Assembly (NCBI GenBank): GCA_019828565.1
Contig: JAHDYR010000005.1
Span: 868,001-932,000 of the forward strand
Direction: 5' to 3'
Length of the DNA: 64,000 nucleotides
Source: Carpediemonas membranifera
Lineage: Eukaryota > Fornicata
This document shows, in pieces, positions 1-9,546 of the stretch. The position numbers and the translations under genes were made by a program. Every line of letters begins with the position of its first letter. Position 1 is the first letter of the stretch. Under the pieces are notes generated by a model. It was not told the DNA's origin and searched no databases. It saw only the letters and a program-made list of their open reading frames with translations.

Positions 1-279
1 GGCGCCCTCGTTCGCGCCGACGACCTCGCCGATGACCTGGCCGTTCTTGAACGACTTGAACGTGGGCATCGCGCGAATGCCTGCGATGCGGGCGGCGCCC
101 GTGTTGGCGTCGACGTCGACTTTCACGCATGTGACGTCGGGGTTCTCCTCGGAGATCTTGACGAAGCGCGGGCCGATCATCTTGCACGGCGGGCACCACT
201 GGGCGAAGAAGTCGACGACGACGGCCTTGTCGCCGCTGATAAGCTGCTGGAATTCCTCCACGGACTCGATAACCTTCAT
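1..279 (-). CDS. Thioredoxin, copy 1 (3' end off window)
   Basis: First 93 of the 104 codons of thioredoxin; the C-terminal end lies beyond position 1. The protein is a small cytosolic disulfide reductase. The active site reads W28-C-P-P-C32, whereas typical thioredoxins have WCGPC. The cis-proline loop (AMPTF) before the last strands is present. The start is the ATG at 277-279, preceded by an A-rich CACAAAC. The gene lies downstream (3') of actin copy 1 but points the same way, with 404 bases between the actin stop and this start. Five near-identical copies are in the window. Confidence 0.9.
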   Translation of the reverse strand, partial: MKVIESVEEFQQLISGDKAVVVDFFAQWCPPCKMIGPRFVKISEENPDVTCVKVDVDANTGAARIAGIRAMPTFKSFKNGQVIGEVVGANEGA

Positions 280-683
280 GTTTGTGTTCTGCTGTTCAAC
301 TGCCCCGCATCGTGATCCGCATCACTGCCACATCTCGGTCGTTGCCGCAGGTTTTGCCGGAATTGGCCACGACCGTCTGCGCTCGCAGGGGACACGACGG
401 GCCCGCTCGCCGGCTGTTGCAACCTGCCAAGCCGTGATAACTCTGTGGGGGCCGTGATCCGACTGATTCTGACGTCATCATCGATCTGACGCGACCGCAA
501 GCGCGAACCTGCCAGGCATGTCTCCCTCGCCTGCCGACCGCCGCTGACATGGCCGTCATGGCGTACTGACACTTGCTGGTTGACACGAGTCATGATCTCC
601 TGGCAGCATGTCATGGCCAGTGATGACTCATGAGCAATAAAGACACTCTTGTTGCTGTACACAACATGCATTTACTGAAGCAT
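280..683. other. Intergenic: thioredoxin upstream and actin 3' flank
   Basis: No convincing gene in this 404-base stretch. It holds the thioredoxin upstream region, shared with all other thioredoxin copies up to about 575, and then the actin 3' flank. An AATAAA sits at about 635-640 in plus orientation, which is the wrong strand for actin. The shared part contains the palindrome TGACGTCA. Confidence 0.6.
470..477. promoter_or_regulatory. TGACGTCA palindrome upstream of thioredoxin
   Basis: A perfect 8-base palindrome identical to the consensus bound by ATF/CREB-type bZIP proteins. It lies about 190 bases upstream of the thioredoxin start and occurs at the same place in every thioredoxin copy. 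That is weak evidence on its own because the whole region was copied. A role is inference. Confidence 0.3.
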
Positions 684-1815
684 TTAGAAGCACTTCTTGT
701 GGATGATGGCAGCGCCAGACTCCTCGTACTCCTCCTTGGACACCCACATGGACTGGAAGGTGCTGAGGGAAGAAACGATAGAGCCACCCATCCAGACGGA
801 GTACTTGCGCTCGGCGGGGGCGACGATCTTGATCTTCATGGCAGAGGGAGCGAGGGCAGAAACCTCCTTCTCCATACGGTCGGCGATGCCGGGGAACATG
901 GTGGTGCCACCGGAAAGGACGATGTTGCCGTAGAGATCGCGACGGATATCGACGTCGCACTTCATGATCGAGTTGTAGGTAGTCTCGTGGATACCGACAG
1001 CCTCAAGGCCGATCATGGAAGGCTGGAAGAGAGCCTCAGGGCAGCGGAAACGCTCGGAGCCGACCTCAATGAAGGCACCATCGGGAAGCTGGTAGGTCTT
1101 GTTGATGGAAGCAGACTCAGCAGCAGTCTCGAGCTCCTGGTTGTAGTCAAGAGCGACGTAGGTGAGCTTCTCCTTGATGTCACGGACGATTTCGCGCTCA
1201 GCGGAGGTGGTGAAGGTGTGGCCACGCTCAGCGAGGAGGGTAACGAGGTGCTCAGTAAGATCACGGCCAGCCATGTCGAGACGAAGGATGGCGTGGGGCA
1301 TGCTGTAACCCCTCATAGATGGGGACGCAGTGAGAGACACCATCGCCGGAATCGAGAACGATACCAGTGGTACGGCCAGAGGCGTACAGGGAAAGGACGG
1401 CCTGGATCTGGACGTAGATGGCGGGGGCATTGAAGGTCTCGAACATGATCTCGGTCATCTTCTCGCGGTTAGCCTTGGGGTTGAGGGGAGCCTCGGTAAG
1501 GAGGATGGGGTGCTCCTCGGGAAGAACACGGAGCTCGTTGTAGAAGGTGTGGTGCCAAATCTTCTCCATGTCATCCCAGTTGGTGACGATACCGTGCTCG
1601 ATGGGGTAGCGGAGCTGAAGGATACCACGCTTGGACTGAGCCTCATCACCGACATAGAAGTCCTTGCCACCCATGCCAACCATGATGCCCTTGTGTTTGG
1701 GCCTGCCAACGAGGCTGGGGAAGACGCAACGGGGGGCATCATCGCCGGCCATACCAGCCTTGCACATGCCAGAGCCATTGTCAACAACCAATGCGACGCT
1801 TTCCTCTTCAGCCAT
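684..1815 (-). CDS. Actin, copy 1, with one-base insertion
   Basis: Conventional actin, 376 residues if the frame is repaired. It begins MAEEES and includes the phosphate-binding loop [10 protein letters not shown], the second phosphate loop [18 protein letters not shown] and the C terminus HKKCF. It forms cytoskeletal filaments. Copy 1 has four C residues at about 1309-1312 where copy 2 has three. This breaks the frame after the VPIYEG segment, so the two halves lie in different frames. Copy 2 has its own indel elsewhere, so each copy is intact where the other is broken. That pattern suits either sequencing error in homopolymers or recent decay. An in-frame ATG 34 codons upstream (1917) is possible, but the MAEEE start matches actins generally. 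Confidence 0.9.
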
Positions 1816-2167
1816 TATCTCTATGAGTTTCTTGTGTTTGCTGACAGGCTGGGTTTTCTTCACAGTGACAAAAGTGGTCGAAACTATGTCGGGCGAAAAT
1901 TCTACGGTGTAAGGCATTCAAGGTCCGCTTCTGGTCCCGCTTCCGCCCGTCTGGGGCGTGAAATCTTTGCGCTTTTCCCGGAGGCCGCTACAGTCCTGCT
2001 TTGACAGGCGCAAAATACAGATTCAGAATATCTGTGACCATCGCCAGTTCGAAATCGCCCTCAAAATTCCCGATGGCCTTGACAACCATGTGCCGGTGCC
2101 AGCACGCACTGGTTCCGCCGGTCGGCGCCGACCGTCGAGACGGCAGTCCTGGAAGCCTTTCAGGAGT
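1816..2167. other. Actin upstream region
   Basis: A 352-base stretch between the actin start and the truncated hydrolase fragment. It has no supported gene and presumably holds the actin promoter. It recurs at 22569-22919 as part of R1. The frame is open upstream of the actin ATG to 1917. Confidence 0.5.
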
Positions 2168-2259
2168 GCGTGGAGTTCGCGGCGTTCCCGCTGCGCATGC
2201 GGTGCTCGGGAAGCCCCGTGCGTGCGGTCGCGCGGCGCGTGCCGGGGGGAGCAGAGTGA
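2168..2259 (+). pseudogene. 3' fragment of cyclase-type hydrolase
   Basis: The last 30 or so codons and stop of the hydrolase found intact at 20012-20686 (segment EFAAFPLRMRC to PGGAE). They are joined on the left to actin upstream DNA, so there is no start codon or catalytic region. The junction marks a recombination breakpoint and the outer edge of inverted repeat R2. It is convergent with thioredoxin copy 2, with 33 bases between the stops, as in the complete loci. Confidence 0.8.
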
Positions 2260-2292
2260 AGCGGGCGTTTATAAAATGGATCGCGGGTGCGC

Positions 2293-2607
2293 TCAGGCGG
2301 TCTTGGCCTTCTCGACGAGCTGACGGATGGCGCCCTCGTTCGCGCCGACGACCTCGCCGATGACCTGGCCGTTCTTGAACGACTTGAACGTGGGCATCGC
2401 GCGAATGCCTGCGATGCGGGCGGCGCCCGTGTTGGCGTCGACGTCGACTTTCACGCATGTGACGTCGGGGTTCTCCTCGGAGATCTTGACGAAGCGCGGG
2501 CCGATCATCTTGCACGGCGGGCACCACTGGGCGAAGAAGTCGACGACGACGGCCTTGTCGCCGCTGATAAGCTGCTGGAATTCCTCCACGGACTCGATAA
2601 CCTTCAT
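2293..2607 (-). CDS. Thioredoxin, copy 2
   Basis: Complete 104-residue thioredoxin with active site W28-C-P-P-C32 and cis-proline in AMPTF. It has no signal peptide or membrane segment, so a cytosolic disulfide reductase is expected. It is identical in protein sequence to the other full copies. The start ATG at 2605-2607 follows a short A-rich leader. Its 3' end faces the truncated hydrolase fragment. The redox partner is not visible; in anaerobic metamonads, flavin thioredoxin reductases usually serve this role. Confidence 0.93.
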   Translation of the reverse strand: MKVIESVEEFQQLISGDKAVVVDFFAQWCPPCKMIGPRFVKISEENPDVTCVKVDVDANTGAARIAGIRAMPTFKSFKNGQVIGEVVGANEGAIRQLVEKAKTA

Positions 2608-3105
2608 GTTTGTGTTCTGCTGTTCAACTGCCCCGCATCGTGATCCGCATCACTGCCACATCTCGGTCGTTGCCGCAGGTTTTGCCGGAATTGGCCACGA
2701 CCGTCTGCGCTCGCAGGGGACACGACGGGCCCGCTCGCCGGCTGTTGCAACCTGCCAAGCCGTGATAACTCTGTGGGGGCCGTGATCCGACTGATTCTGA
2801 CGTCATCATCGATCTGACGCGACCGCAAGCGCGAACCTGCCAGGCATGTCTCCCTCGCCTGCCGACCGCCGCTGACATGGCCGTCATGGCGTACTGACGC
2901 TTGGCCTCGAGATCATCATCGCCAAGTCACTCGGCTTGACAGTCGACATTCATGACCCATCCGACTGGACCGGCAGTCGCTGTTCAGTCATCACGCAGAG
3001 GCCTGATGCACCTCGAAGCCGACGCCGCAGTTACCGGGACCCCCGCCATGGACGGCCTGAGTCAGCCACTGAACCAGATGAAGGATCTTCGCATCTGTCA
3101 TTTAC
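2608..3105. other. Intergenic between thioredoxin and protein C
   Basis: A 498-base region with no supported gene. The part next to thioredoxin is its upstream region, with TGACGTCA at 2798-2805. The rest follows the 3' end of protein C. The same stretch recurs inverted at 10488-10985 and direct at 23359-23856. Short frames in it have no family resemblance. Confidence 0.5.
2798..2805. promoter_or_regulatory. TGACGTCA palindrome upstream of thioredoxin copy 2
   Basis: Same bZIP/CRE-like palindrome, about 190 bases upstream of the thioredoxin start. Its function is inferred only from the motif. Confidence 0.3.
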
Positions 3106-4046
3106 TCAACGCCGGACACCGCGGCGTGATCCGGCCATGAGCACGCCCAGCACGCCCAGCACGCCCACACCTGTCAGGGCACCGGCGCCGACTGTTGCCC
3201 AGAAGGCCTTGTTCTGCCACCAGGCAACGCTATCGGGGTTTTCGACAAGACCCTCCCCCTTGCCGTCACCCTCGTCGGCATGCTTGCACTCTCCGGCAGG
3301 GGTCTCGGCATGCTCGGCAGTAGGGACCTCCTGGACCACGGGCGGGACCTCTGGGTCCCGTGCTTGCACTGCGTCAGACTTGGCCTGGGCGAGCTGGCCC
3401 TGAGCGCTTCGATCTCCCGATCCCGCTCGGCCACGTTGCGGTTGAGAGCTGACACCTGCTGCTCATTCTGTGCAACAAGCCTGGCCGGCTTCTCCCTGTC
3501 GAGCTCTGCCTGGCGCCTGAGCTCGTCGATGGTCTCCTCGTACTCCCGGACCCTGTTCTCGGCCTCCGCGTCGTCCTCGGCCGAGATCGGCGGCATGGGA
3601 GGGGCCACGAGCGGAGGGCCCAGGCTCAACGTGATCGTCTTCACGTTGCTAAAGAAGATTCCGAACATTTTCGTGTCGAGATGGTTGTGGAGAGCGGCAG
3701 GGTTGGCAGTGCCGTCAGGGCTGATGATGGCCATCAGACGCTTGATGGCCTGGAACGCAGTGTACGTCTCGTCCACAAGGTCGAACGCTGCGCCTGGCAG
3801 GACGACCCTGAGCTGCGCACGACCGGTCTTGAAAAGCGTCTTGGCGATGGAGGGGAAGTAGGTTTCGAGGGTGCCGCCATTGATGAGTTGCTGCATTTGG
3901 TCGCGAATGGCTGTCATAAGCGTCTCTTTGGCTGGGGACTCGCCGCCGTGGACCTCGATGGCGTATATCGGGGCCAGGATGGCTTGTTGGGCATCAGCGA
4001 TGACCTTGTGTGCTAGTTCAATGTCGCTAAGCACAACTTCCGTCAT
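3106..4046 (-). CDS. Tail-anchored coiled-coil protein C, copy 1 (frameshifted)
   Basis: Member of a three-gene paralogous family (C, E, F) that I do not recognise. An N-terminal helical domain of about 150 residues ends in the family signature LGPPLVAPP. It is followed by a charged heptad-like coiled coil, an acidic linker, and a C-terminal hydrophobic helix introduced by AWWQNKAFW and closed by basic residues. That architecture suggests a C-tail-anchored membrane protein facing the cytosol. The frame breaks by one base after EIEALRA (GGCCAGC where GGCCCAGC would keep frame), and the tail continues in another frame. The same break is in all three C copies. The start is the ATG at 4044-4046. 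The stop overlaps an AGTAAA element. The tail carries three GVL units here and in the 9547 copy, two in the third. Confidence 0.75.
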
Positions 4047-4273
4047 TGGTTTGTTCTGGGCCTGACATGAGGCCCCTATCTCGACCTCCTCATCACTGAC
4101 ATCACTGTACTCGACTGTACCCGACTCGACGTGACACACCCGCAGCCAAGAGCTCTGGCAGCTATCTGTAGCAAGAGCGGCGCGCTCTCTTTGCCCCGGG
4201 CCGACGGACTCATCTCGTGGTTTGGGTTAAAGTGCATCGAGGCTAACCGGAAACTTTTTAAACTGTAAGTGGC

Positions 4274-4834
4274 TTACTTGTAAGCGAGGAGCTCCTTGCG
4301 GGCGTCCTCGATGGCGGCCTCCTTGACCTTGGACATGGCGAGGCCCTCAACGTACACGAACTCGGCCGGGATGCCCAGGAAGCCGAGGACGGTCTTCAGG
4401 TACGGCGCCTCGAAGTCGGTACCGTTATCCTTGTGCTGCCCGCCGCGCGTCGTGATGACGAGGGCGCGGGTGTCCTTGATGAGGCCCTCGGAGCCGCTCG
4501 AGGTGTAGCGGAATGTGACGCCCGCGCGGGAGATGAGGTCGATCCAGTTCTTGAGCTGCGTGGGTATCGCGAAGTTGTACATCGGCGCGGCGATCACGAC
4601 GAGGTCGGCGTCCTTGACCTCCTGGATGAGCGTGTCGGAGAGCTGCCGAACGGCGTTGGGCTCCGAGGAGCCGAGGGCGCCCATCGTTTGAAGGTCAAGC
4701 ACGGGGATCGGCTCCGCGGCGAGATCGCGGACCTTGATGTCCGCTTCGAGGCCCTCGAGCAGGTAGTCGATGAGCTGGGACGATTGCGAGTTAGCACCGA
4801 GGATGCTGGACTTGATGGCGAGAATTCTCTTCAT
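4274..4834 (-). CDS. FMN-dependent NADH:quinone/azo oxidoreductase, copy 1
   Basis: AzoR/AcpD-type flavodoxin-fold enzyme of 186 residues. It opens with the phosphate-binding stretch [11 protein letters not shown] and carries the hallmark APMYNF plus TQLKNWIDL and RAGVTFRYT segments. Members reduce quinones, azo dyes and nitro compounds with NAD(P)H in the cytosol and typically act against electrophile stress. The start ATG at 4832-4834 is chosen because the flavodoxin strand [10 protein letters not shown] begins there. The stop TAA sits inside AAGTAAG, a variant of the poly(A)-like element. The bacterial-type family suggests lateral acquisition (inference). All three copies in the window encode the same protein. 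Confidence 0.92.
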   Translation of the reverse strand: MKRILAIKSSILGANSQSSQLIDYLLEGLEADIKVRDLAAEPIPVLDLQTMGALGSSEPNAVRQLSDTLIQEVKDADLVVIAAPMYNFAIPTQLKNWIDLISRAGVTFRYTSSGSEGLIKDTRALVITTRGGQHKDNGTDFEAPYLKTVLGFLGIPAEFVYVEGLAMSKVKEAAIEDARKELLAYK

Positions 4835-4936
4835 TTGTGTGGTGTTACACTTTCTGGAGCACACCGGGGCACTGCCCGGACGGTTACAGCATGGGTCACA
4901 ATTCGCAGTTTTGCCCGAGTCGAATGTTCAGTTTAC

Positions 4937-5817
4937 TCAGCGCCGGGCCTTCTTCGCGCCCAGTAGGACGACCGCGAGGACGCCGCCGGCCGTCAGGGCA
5001 CCTGCGCCGATCGTCGCCCAGAATGCAGAGCTCTGCCACCAGGCGTCGTGATCGGGGTTGACTGTGACCTTCGTCTCAGCGGGCTGCTCGGGCTCCATGG
5101 TGTCTTCGGGCAGCGTCTCCTCCTGGACGACGGGGCAGGCCCGCTCCACGGGGCGGGGGCGGCGAGCTCGGCCACGCGCTCGGCCTTCAGTTGGGCGAGC
5201 TCTTCTTCTTGCTCGGCGAGCCTCTTCGCGTGTGCGGCCTCGATGTCGGCGAGCGACTGCTTGGCCAGCTCAGCCTGCTGGCGCAGGTGGGCGATCTGCT
5301 CCTCATATTCGTGGAGCTTTGTCTGCTGGTCGGGCTGCCAGATCTTCGGGTTGACGGGAGGCAGCGGGGGCGCGACGAGGGGAGGGCCGAGGGCCAGCGT
5401 CATGTCGCGGGCGTTGCTGAAGAACCGGTCGCACGCGGCCTTGTCGAGGTGGTTGTTGACCGCGGCGGGGTTGGTGGTCTCGTCGTCGTGCACGACTCCC
5501 CGCAGTTTCTTGATGGTGCGGAAGGCCGCGTAGGTGGGCCTGATGAGGACACAGACGGTGTCGGGGAGGACGGCCTGCAGCTCGGCCCGGCGGAGGTTGA
5601 AGAGAACCTTGGCCAGAGCGGGGAATTCGTCGAGGAGTGCGCCGGTGTCCTCCAGCTGCTGCAGCTTGTCCTGGACGGCGGTCATGAGCGCCTGCTTCTC
5701 GTCAGAGTCCTCGGCATACACACTGATCGCGTGGATGAGCGCCAGGAGCGACTGCGGGGAGCGTTCGAAGACCTTGTGGGCGAATGCGAGCTGTTCTGCG
5801 GGACTTTCCTTGTTCAT
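4937..5817 (-). CDS. Tail-anchored coiled-coil protein E, copy 1 (one-base deletion)
   Basis: Paralogue of protein C: helical N-terminal domain ending in LGPPLVAPP, a coiled coil rich in Glu, Gln and Ala (about residues 165-225), an acidic Pro-rich linker, then DAWWQSSAFW and a hydrophobic tail with terminal KKARR. A C-tail anchor in an intracellular membrane is inferred. This copy has four G at 5150-5153 where copies 2 and 3 have five. The deletion breaks the frame just after the coiled coil and detaches the membrane tail. The stop overlaps AGTAAA (minus strand 4932-4937). Confidence 0.8.
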
Positions 5818-6123
5818 GCTGTTCTGAAGCTAAATGAGGCCGGATCTCGATCTCGTGACCACTGTTGACATGGTTCCTGTGACGGGGGCGCGTCGGTTCC
5901 TGTGACACGACTCCATTCGACTCTGGTCGGCAAGAGGCGCGAATGGGCCGCTCCGCCACGGACGGCCTGTCTGACCAGCATGTGCTGGCTGGCGGAGTGT
6001 CGTGGCGTTGCTATCACGATTTCGCAGAATAGTCGAATCAGCAGAAGCGACGCCGCTGGCTCCTGGGAGCCGGTCTGACTATTTATTGCAAACAATGAGT
6101 TGCAAACGCCGCATCTTCAGATT

Positions 6124-6912
6124 TCAGATGGCAGTTGTCCCTGTGGCCACCGGCACCGGGTTGATCCTCGCCGACTCAACCCGCTGCCCTCTCCGGCAGC
6201 TGATGACACCAAGGACTCCGGCCACGGTCAGAGCCCCACCTCCAATCGGATTCCAGAAGTCATTGGACATCCAAGAGGTTACCTCGGCTCGTCCATCACT
6301 CGTAACACCTCCGGTGGGACGTGAATCTGTCGACACCGGATCGGACAGTGGTGTCTCAACGTCTGCCTGCGACTGTGGCGTGTTGTTCGCCGGCTCACTT
6401 GGCTCTCTTTCTGTGTCCCTCACACACTCAGGTATGTCAGGTACTTCAAAGTGAACCCTTTGTCCAGGGAGTGCCGGACCCAGCGAGCATGTAATCGTCT
6501 CCATGTTGGAGAAAAATGTCTCAAAGTTGGTCCGTCCCTTGAGCAATGTGGCATGAAGCAGGGTGGACGTTGACCGACGAAGCCGTTTGTGAACCAGCCG
6601 AATGGATCGAAAGCACACGTAGGTTGGGTCAACCAGTTGGTGCGTTGCCGTCGGCAGGATGGCGAGGAGGGATGCCCGGAACTGCTGGAACATCATGATC
6701 ACAAGCGCTGGATATTTCTTGAGTATAGAACCCTTCCGCTCCATAACATGCAGCTTATTTAGCATTTCAGTCAGCAGTATTGACTTGCATGGTTCATTTT
6801 CTGGTACATGAATAAAGATTGAGAAGATGAGAGCAAGAATGGCATGTAGGGCACCAGTGTTAATATCTTGTGCGACGCTTGACACCAGTTTCGATAGTTT
6901 GTCTGTATGCAT
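6124..6912 (-). CDS. Tail-anchored protein F, third paralogue in the palindrome centre
   Basis: About 262 residues from the first ATG (6910-6912); the frame is open a little further upstream without an ATG. The N-terminal domain aligns with C and E: the DPTY and CFRSI region matches the PTYAAFRTIK of E, followed by FFSN, TITCSLGP. The coiled coil is replaced by a short Ser/Thr/Pro-rich linker. The tail WMSNDFWNPIGGGAL followed by a hydrophobic run matches the family anchor but carries about 20 extra residues after it. The gene is single-copy, sits in the spacer of inverted repeat R2, and is visibly less GC-rich than the arms. A membrane-anchored role is inferred; the function is unknown. Confidence 0.7.
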   Translation of the reverse strand: MHTDKLSKLVSSVAQDINTGALHAILALIFSIFIHVPENEPCKSILLTEMLNKLHVMERKGSILKKYPALVIMMFQQFRASLLAILPTATHQLVDPTYVCFRSIRLVHKRLRRSTSTLLHATLLKGRTNFETFFSNMETITCSLGPALPGQRVHFEVPDIPECVRDTEREPSEPANNTPQSQADVETPLSDPVSTDSRPTGGVTSDGRAEVTSWMSNDFWNPIGGGALTVAGVLGVISCRRGQRVESARINPVPVATGTTAI

Positions 6913-7005
6913 ACGCTTATTCTGAAATTCTTTGTGTTCTGCCAAGGTTGGATGACATGGCCTATCTATCCAATGCCACTCAACTTGGGATTTACGTGAC
7001 CCAAT

Positions 7006-7407
7006 CTAGGCAACAGCGGCAGCATGATGCAGCACCTCTGGGCCGACGTTCATGCCATTTCCCTTTGTCAGCAGTTTCTGGAGCTTATCCCAGATGACCT
7101 TGATCCTGCGCTCATTGTTCGGGCCGATTGGCTCAGACAGATAGCGCGCAATGCGAATCAGCTCAATGGCGCTAGCGGCAGCTGCAGCCGCAACACCAAT
7201 TTGAGCAAGTGGGAGAGCCGTGAGAGAGACAGCAAGCTGTGTGTGTCGCAGCTGAGGACAGAAGGCAGCAACAAATGGGCTGGTGACCAGCCAACGCAAT
7301 CCTTCGAGTAGGCCGGCGCCAGTGACCGTAGCAGTGCACCAAAGCGATAAGTCTTCTAACTCTGGGATTGTGTTGCGTAATGACTCCCAATCGATGTTGA
7401 TATTCAT
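7006..7407 (-). CDS. Small putative membrane protein G
   Basis: 133 residues from the ATG at 7405-7407, family not recognised. Two hydrophobic stretches (about residues 35-55 and 60-85, the second Ala-rich) precede a basic, helical C-terminal part. It lies upstream of F on the same strand, inside the unique centre of the palindrome, with the same lower GC content. Being open over a full frame with plausible membrane segments supports a real gene, but no homologue was recognised. Confidence 0.45.
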   Translation of the reverse strand: MNINIDWESLRNTIPELEDLSLWCTATVTGAGLLEGLRWLVTSPFVAAFCPQLRHTQLAVSLTALPLAQIGVAAAAAASAIELIRIARYLSEPIGPNNERRIKVIWDKLQKLLTKGNGMNVGPEVLHHAAAVA

Positions 7408-7772
7408 CTTTGCGCACCGTGACACGACTCAATTCGACTTCAGCCTACAGCGCCCAACTCTGACCTGTCGCCACTGGTTCAACACGCTGGCATATTTGAC
7501 GCTTGCTGCGGTCAGAACGGCTCCCAGGAGCCAGCGGCGTCGCTTCTGCTGATTCGACTATTCTGCGAAATCGTGATAGCAACGCCACGACACTCCGCCA
7601 GCCAGCACATGCTGGTCAGACAGGCCGTCCGTGGCGGAGCGGCCCATTCGCGCCTCTTGCCGACCAGAGTCGAATGGAGTCGTGTCACAGGAACCGACGC
7701 GCCCCCGTCACAGGAACCATGTCAACAGTGGTCACGAGATCGAGATCCGGCCTCATTTAGCTTCAGAACAGC
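7408..7772. other. Upstream region of E copy 2 and G
   Basis: A 365-base divergent intergenic region between G (minus) and E (plus). From 7511 on it is the arm of R2 and presumably holds the E promoter. A duplicated TTCCTGTGAC element occurs upstream of E on the minus strand (about 7688 and 7711). Confidence 0.45.
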
Positions 7773-8654
7773 ATGAACAAGGAAAGTCCCGCAGAACAGC
7801 TCGCATTCGCCCACAAGGTCTTCGAACGCTCCCCGCAGTCGCTCCTGGCGCTCATCCACGCGATCAGTGTGTATGCCGAGGACTCTGACGAGAAGAAGGC
7901 GCTCATGACCGCCGTCCAGGACAAGCTGCAGCAGCTGGAGGACACCGGCGCACTCCTCGACGAATTCCCCGCTCTGGCCAAGGTTCTCTTCAACCTCCGC
8001 CGGGCCGAGCTGCAGGCCGTCCTCCCCGACACCGTCTGTGTCCTCATCAAGCCCACCTACGCGGCCTTCCGCACCATCAAGAAACTGCGGGGAGTCGTGC
8101 ACGACGACGAGACCACCAACCCCGCCGCGGTCAACAACCACCTCGACAAGGCCGCGTGCGACCGGTTCTTCAGCAACGCCCGCGACATGACGCTGGCCCT
8201 CGGCCCTCCCCTCGTCGCGCCCCCGCTGCCTCCCGTCAACCCGAAGATCTGGCAGCCCGACCAGCAGACAAAGCTCCACGAATATGAGGAGCAGATCGCC
8301 CACCTGCGCCAGCAGGCCGAGCTGGCCAAGCAGTCGCTCGCCGACATCGAGGCCGCACACGCGAAGAGGCTCGCCGAGCAAGAAGAAGAGCTCGCCCAAC
8401 TGAAGGCCGAGCGCGTGGCCGAGCTCGCCGCCCCCGCCCCCGTGGAGCGGGCCTGCCCCGTCGTCCAGGAGGAGACGCTGCCCGAAGACACCATGGAGCC
8501 CGAGCAGCCCGCTGAGACGAAGGTCACAGTCAACCCCGATCACGACGCCTGGTGGCAGAGCTCTGCATTCTGGGCGACGATCGGCGCAGGTGCCCTGACG
8601 GCCGGCGGCGTCCTCGCGGTCGTCCTACTGGGCGCGAAGAAGGCCCGGCGCTGA
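7773..8654 (+). CDS. Tail-anchored coiled-coil protein E, copy 2 (intact)
   Basis: Complete 293-residue form. Residues 1-150 form the helical family domain (LGPPLVAPPLPP closes it). A strong coiled coil rich in Gln, Glu, Ala and Leu covers about 165-225. An acidic Pro-rich linker follows, then a C-terminal anchor introduced by DAWWQSSAFW and ended by GAKKARR. No signal peptide is present. Together these suggest post-translational tail insertion with the coiled coil in the cytosol. It differs from the other two copies at two codons (Lys for Gln and Lys for Arg). The stop TGA is embedded in TGAGTAAAC. AzoR follows 102 bases downstream on the same strand. Confidence 0.8.
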   Translation: MNKESPAEQLAFAHKVFERSPQSLLALIHAISVYAEDSDEKKALMTAVQDKLQQLEDTGALLDEFPALAKVLFNLRRAELQAVLPDTVCVLIKPTYAAFRTIKKLRGVVHDDETTNPAAVNNHLDKAACDRFFSNARDMTLALGPPLVAPPLPPVNPKIWQPDQQTKLHEYEEQIAHLRQQAELAKQSLADIEAAHAKRLAEQEEELAQLKAERVAELAAPAPVERACPVVQEETLPEDTMEPEQPAETKVTVNPDHDAWWQSSAFWATIGAGALTAGGVLAVVLLGAKKARR

Positions 8655-8659
8655 GTAAA
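8654..8659 (+). terminator. AGTAAA poly(A)-like element overlapping the E stop codon
   Basis: The A of the TGA stop is the first base of AGTAAA. The same overlap recurs at many unrelated genes in the window, which supports a cleavage/polyadenylation signal like the AGTRAA of Giardia. Confidence 0.55.
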
Positions 8660-8756
8660 CTGAACATTCGACTCGGGCAAAACTGCGAATTGTGACCCAT
8701 GCTGTAACCGTCCGGGCAGTGCCCCGGTGTGCTCCAGAAAGTGTAACACCACACAA

Positions 8757-9317
8757 ATGAAGAGAATTCTCGCCATCAAGTCCAGCATCCTCGGTGCTAA
8801 CTCGCAATCGTCCCAGCTCATCGACTACCTGCTCGAGGGCCTCGAAGCGGACATCAAGGTCCGCGATCTCGCCGCGGAGCCGATCCCCGTGCTTGACCTT
8901 CAAACGATGGGCGCCCTCGGCTCCTCGGAGCCCAACGCCGTTCGGCAGCTCTCCGACACGCTCATCCAGGAGGTCAAGGACGCCGACCTCGTCGTGATCG
9001 CCGCGCCGATGTACAACTTCGCGATACCCACGCAGCTCAAGAACTGGATCGACCTCATCTCCCGCGCGGGCGTCACATTCCGCTACACCTCGAGCGGCTC
9101 CGAGGGCCTCATCAAGGACACCCGCGCCCTCGTCATCACGACGCGCGGCGGGCAGCACAAGGATAACGGTACCGACTTCGAGGCGCCGTACCTGAAGACC
9201 GTCCTCGGCTTCCTGGGCATCCCGGCCGAGTTCGTGTACGTTGAGGGCCTCGCCATGTCCAAGGTCAAGGAGGCCGCCATCGAGGACGCCCGCAAGGAGC
9301 TCCTCGCTTACAAGTAA
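8757..9317 (+). CDS. FMN-dependent NADH:quinone/azo oxidoreductase, copy 2
   Basis: 186-residue AzoR-family flavoprotein, same protein as the copies at 4274 and 25015. The flavodoxin-type phosphate loop is at the N terminus; APMYNF and RAGVTFRYT mark the FMN and substrate site. It lies between E and C on the right arm of inverted repeat R2, in tandem on the plus strand. The ATG at 8757 is the first in frame before the beta-strand [10 protein letters not shown]. The stop is in AAGTAAG. Confidence 0.92.
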   Translation: MKRILAIKSSILGANSQSSQLIDYLLEGLEADIKVRDLAAEPIPVLDLQTMGALGSSEPNAVRQLSDTLIQEVKDADLVVIAAPMYNFAIPTQLKNWIDLISRAGVTFRYTSSGSEGLIKDTRALVITTRGGQHKDNGTDFEAPYLKTVLGFLGIPAEFVYVEGLAMSKVKEAAIEDARKELLAYK

Positions 9318-9546
9318 GCCACTTACAGTTTAAAAAGTTTCCGGTTAGCCTCGATGCACTTTTAACCCAAACCACGAGATGAGTCCGTCGGCCCGGGGCA
9401 AAGAGAGCGCGCCGCTCTTGCTACAGATAGCTGCCAGAGCTCTTGGCTGCGGGTGTGTCACGTCGAGTCGGGTACAGTCGAGTACAGTGATGTCAGTGAT
9501 GAGGAGGTCGAGATAGGGGCCCTCATGTCAGGCCCAGAACAAACCA

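Larger units (their letters stand above)
1..6079 (+). repeat. Direct repeat R1, copy 1
   Basis: This 6.08 kb stretch recurs almost base for base in the same orientation at 20756-26821. It contains the thioredoxin 5' part, actin, a truncated hydrolase end, a second thioredoxin, tail-anchored protein C, AzoR and tail-anchored protein E, all on the minus strand. Differences seen are mainly single-base indels in homopolymers, a few substitutions, and one nine-base unit in gene C. Copy 1 begins at the window edge, so the repeat may start earlier. At the right end the two copies part at about 6079 and 26821, just after the shared GGTCTGAC. Confidence 0.93.
2168..6079 (+). repeat. Inverted repeat R2, left arm
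   Basis: The reverse complement of this 3.9 kb arm is found at 7511-11425. The arm holds the last 30 or so codons of the cyclase-type hydrolase, thioredoxin, protein C, AzoR and protein E. Together the arms form a palindrome of about 9.3 kb with a 1.43 kb unique centre (6080-7510). The outer boundary falls inside the hydrolase gene at the shared GCGTGGAG: the left arm continues into actin upstream sequence and the right arm into the intact hydrolase gene. Confidence 0.92.

Noticed and set aside
8625-9158. Open frames opposite AzoR and opposite E
   Set aside because: They are repeated wherever the real gene is repeated and have low-complexity translations.
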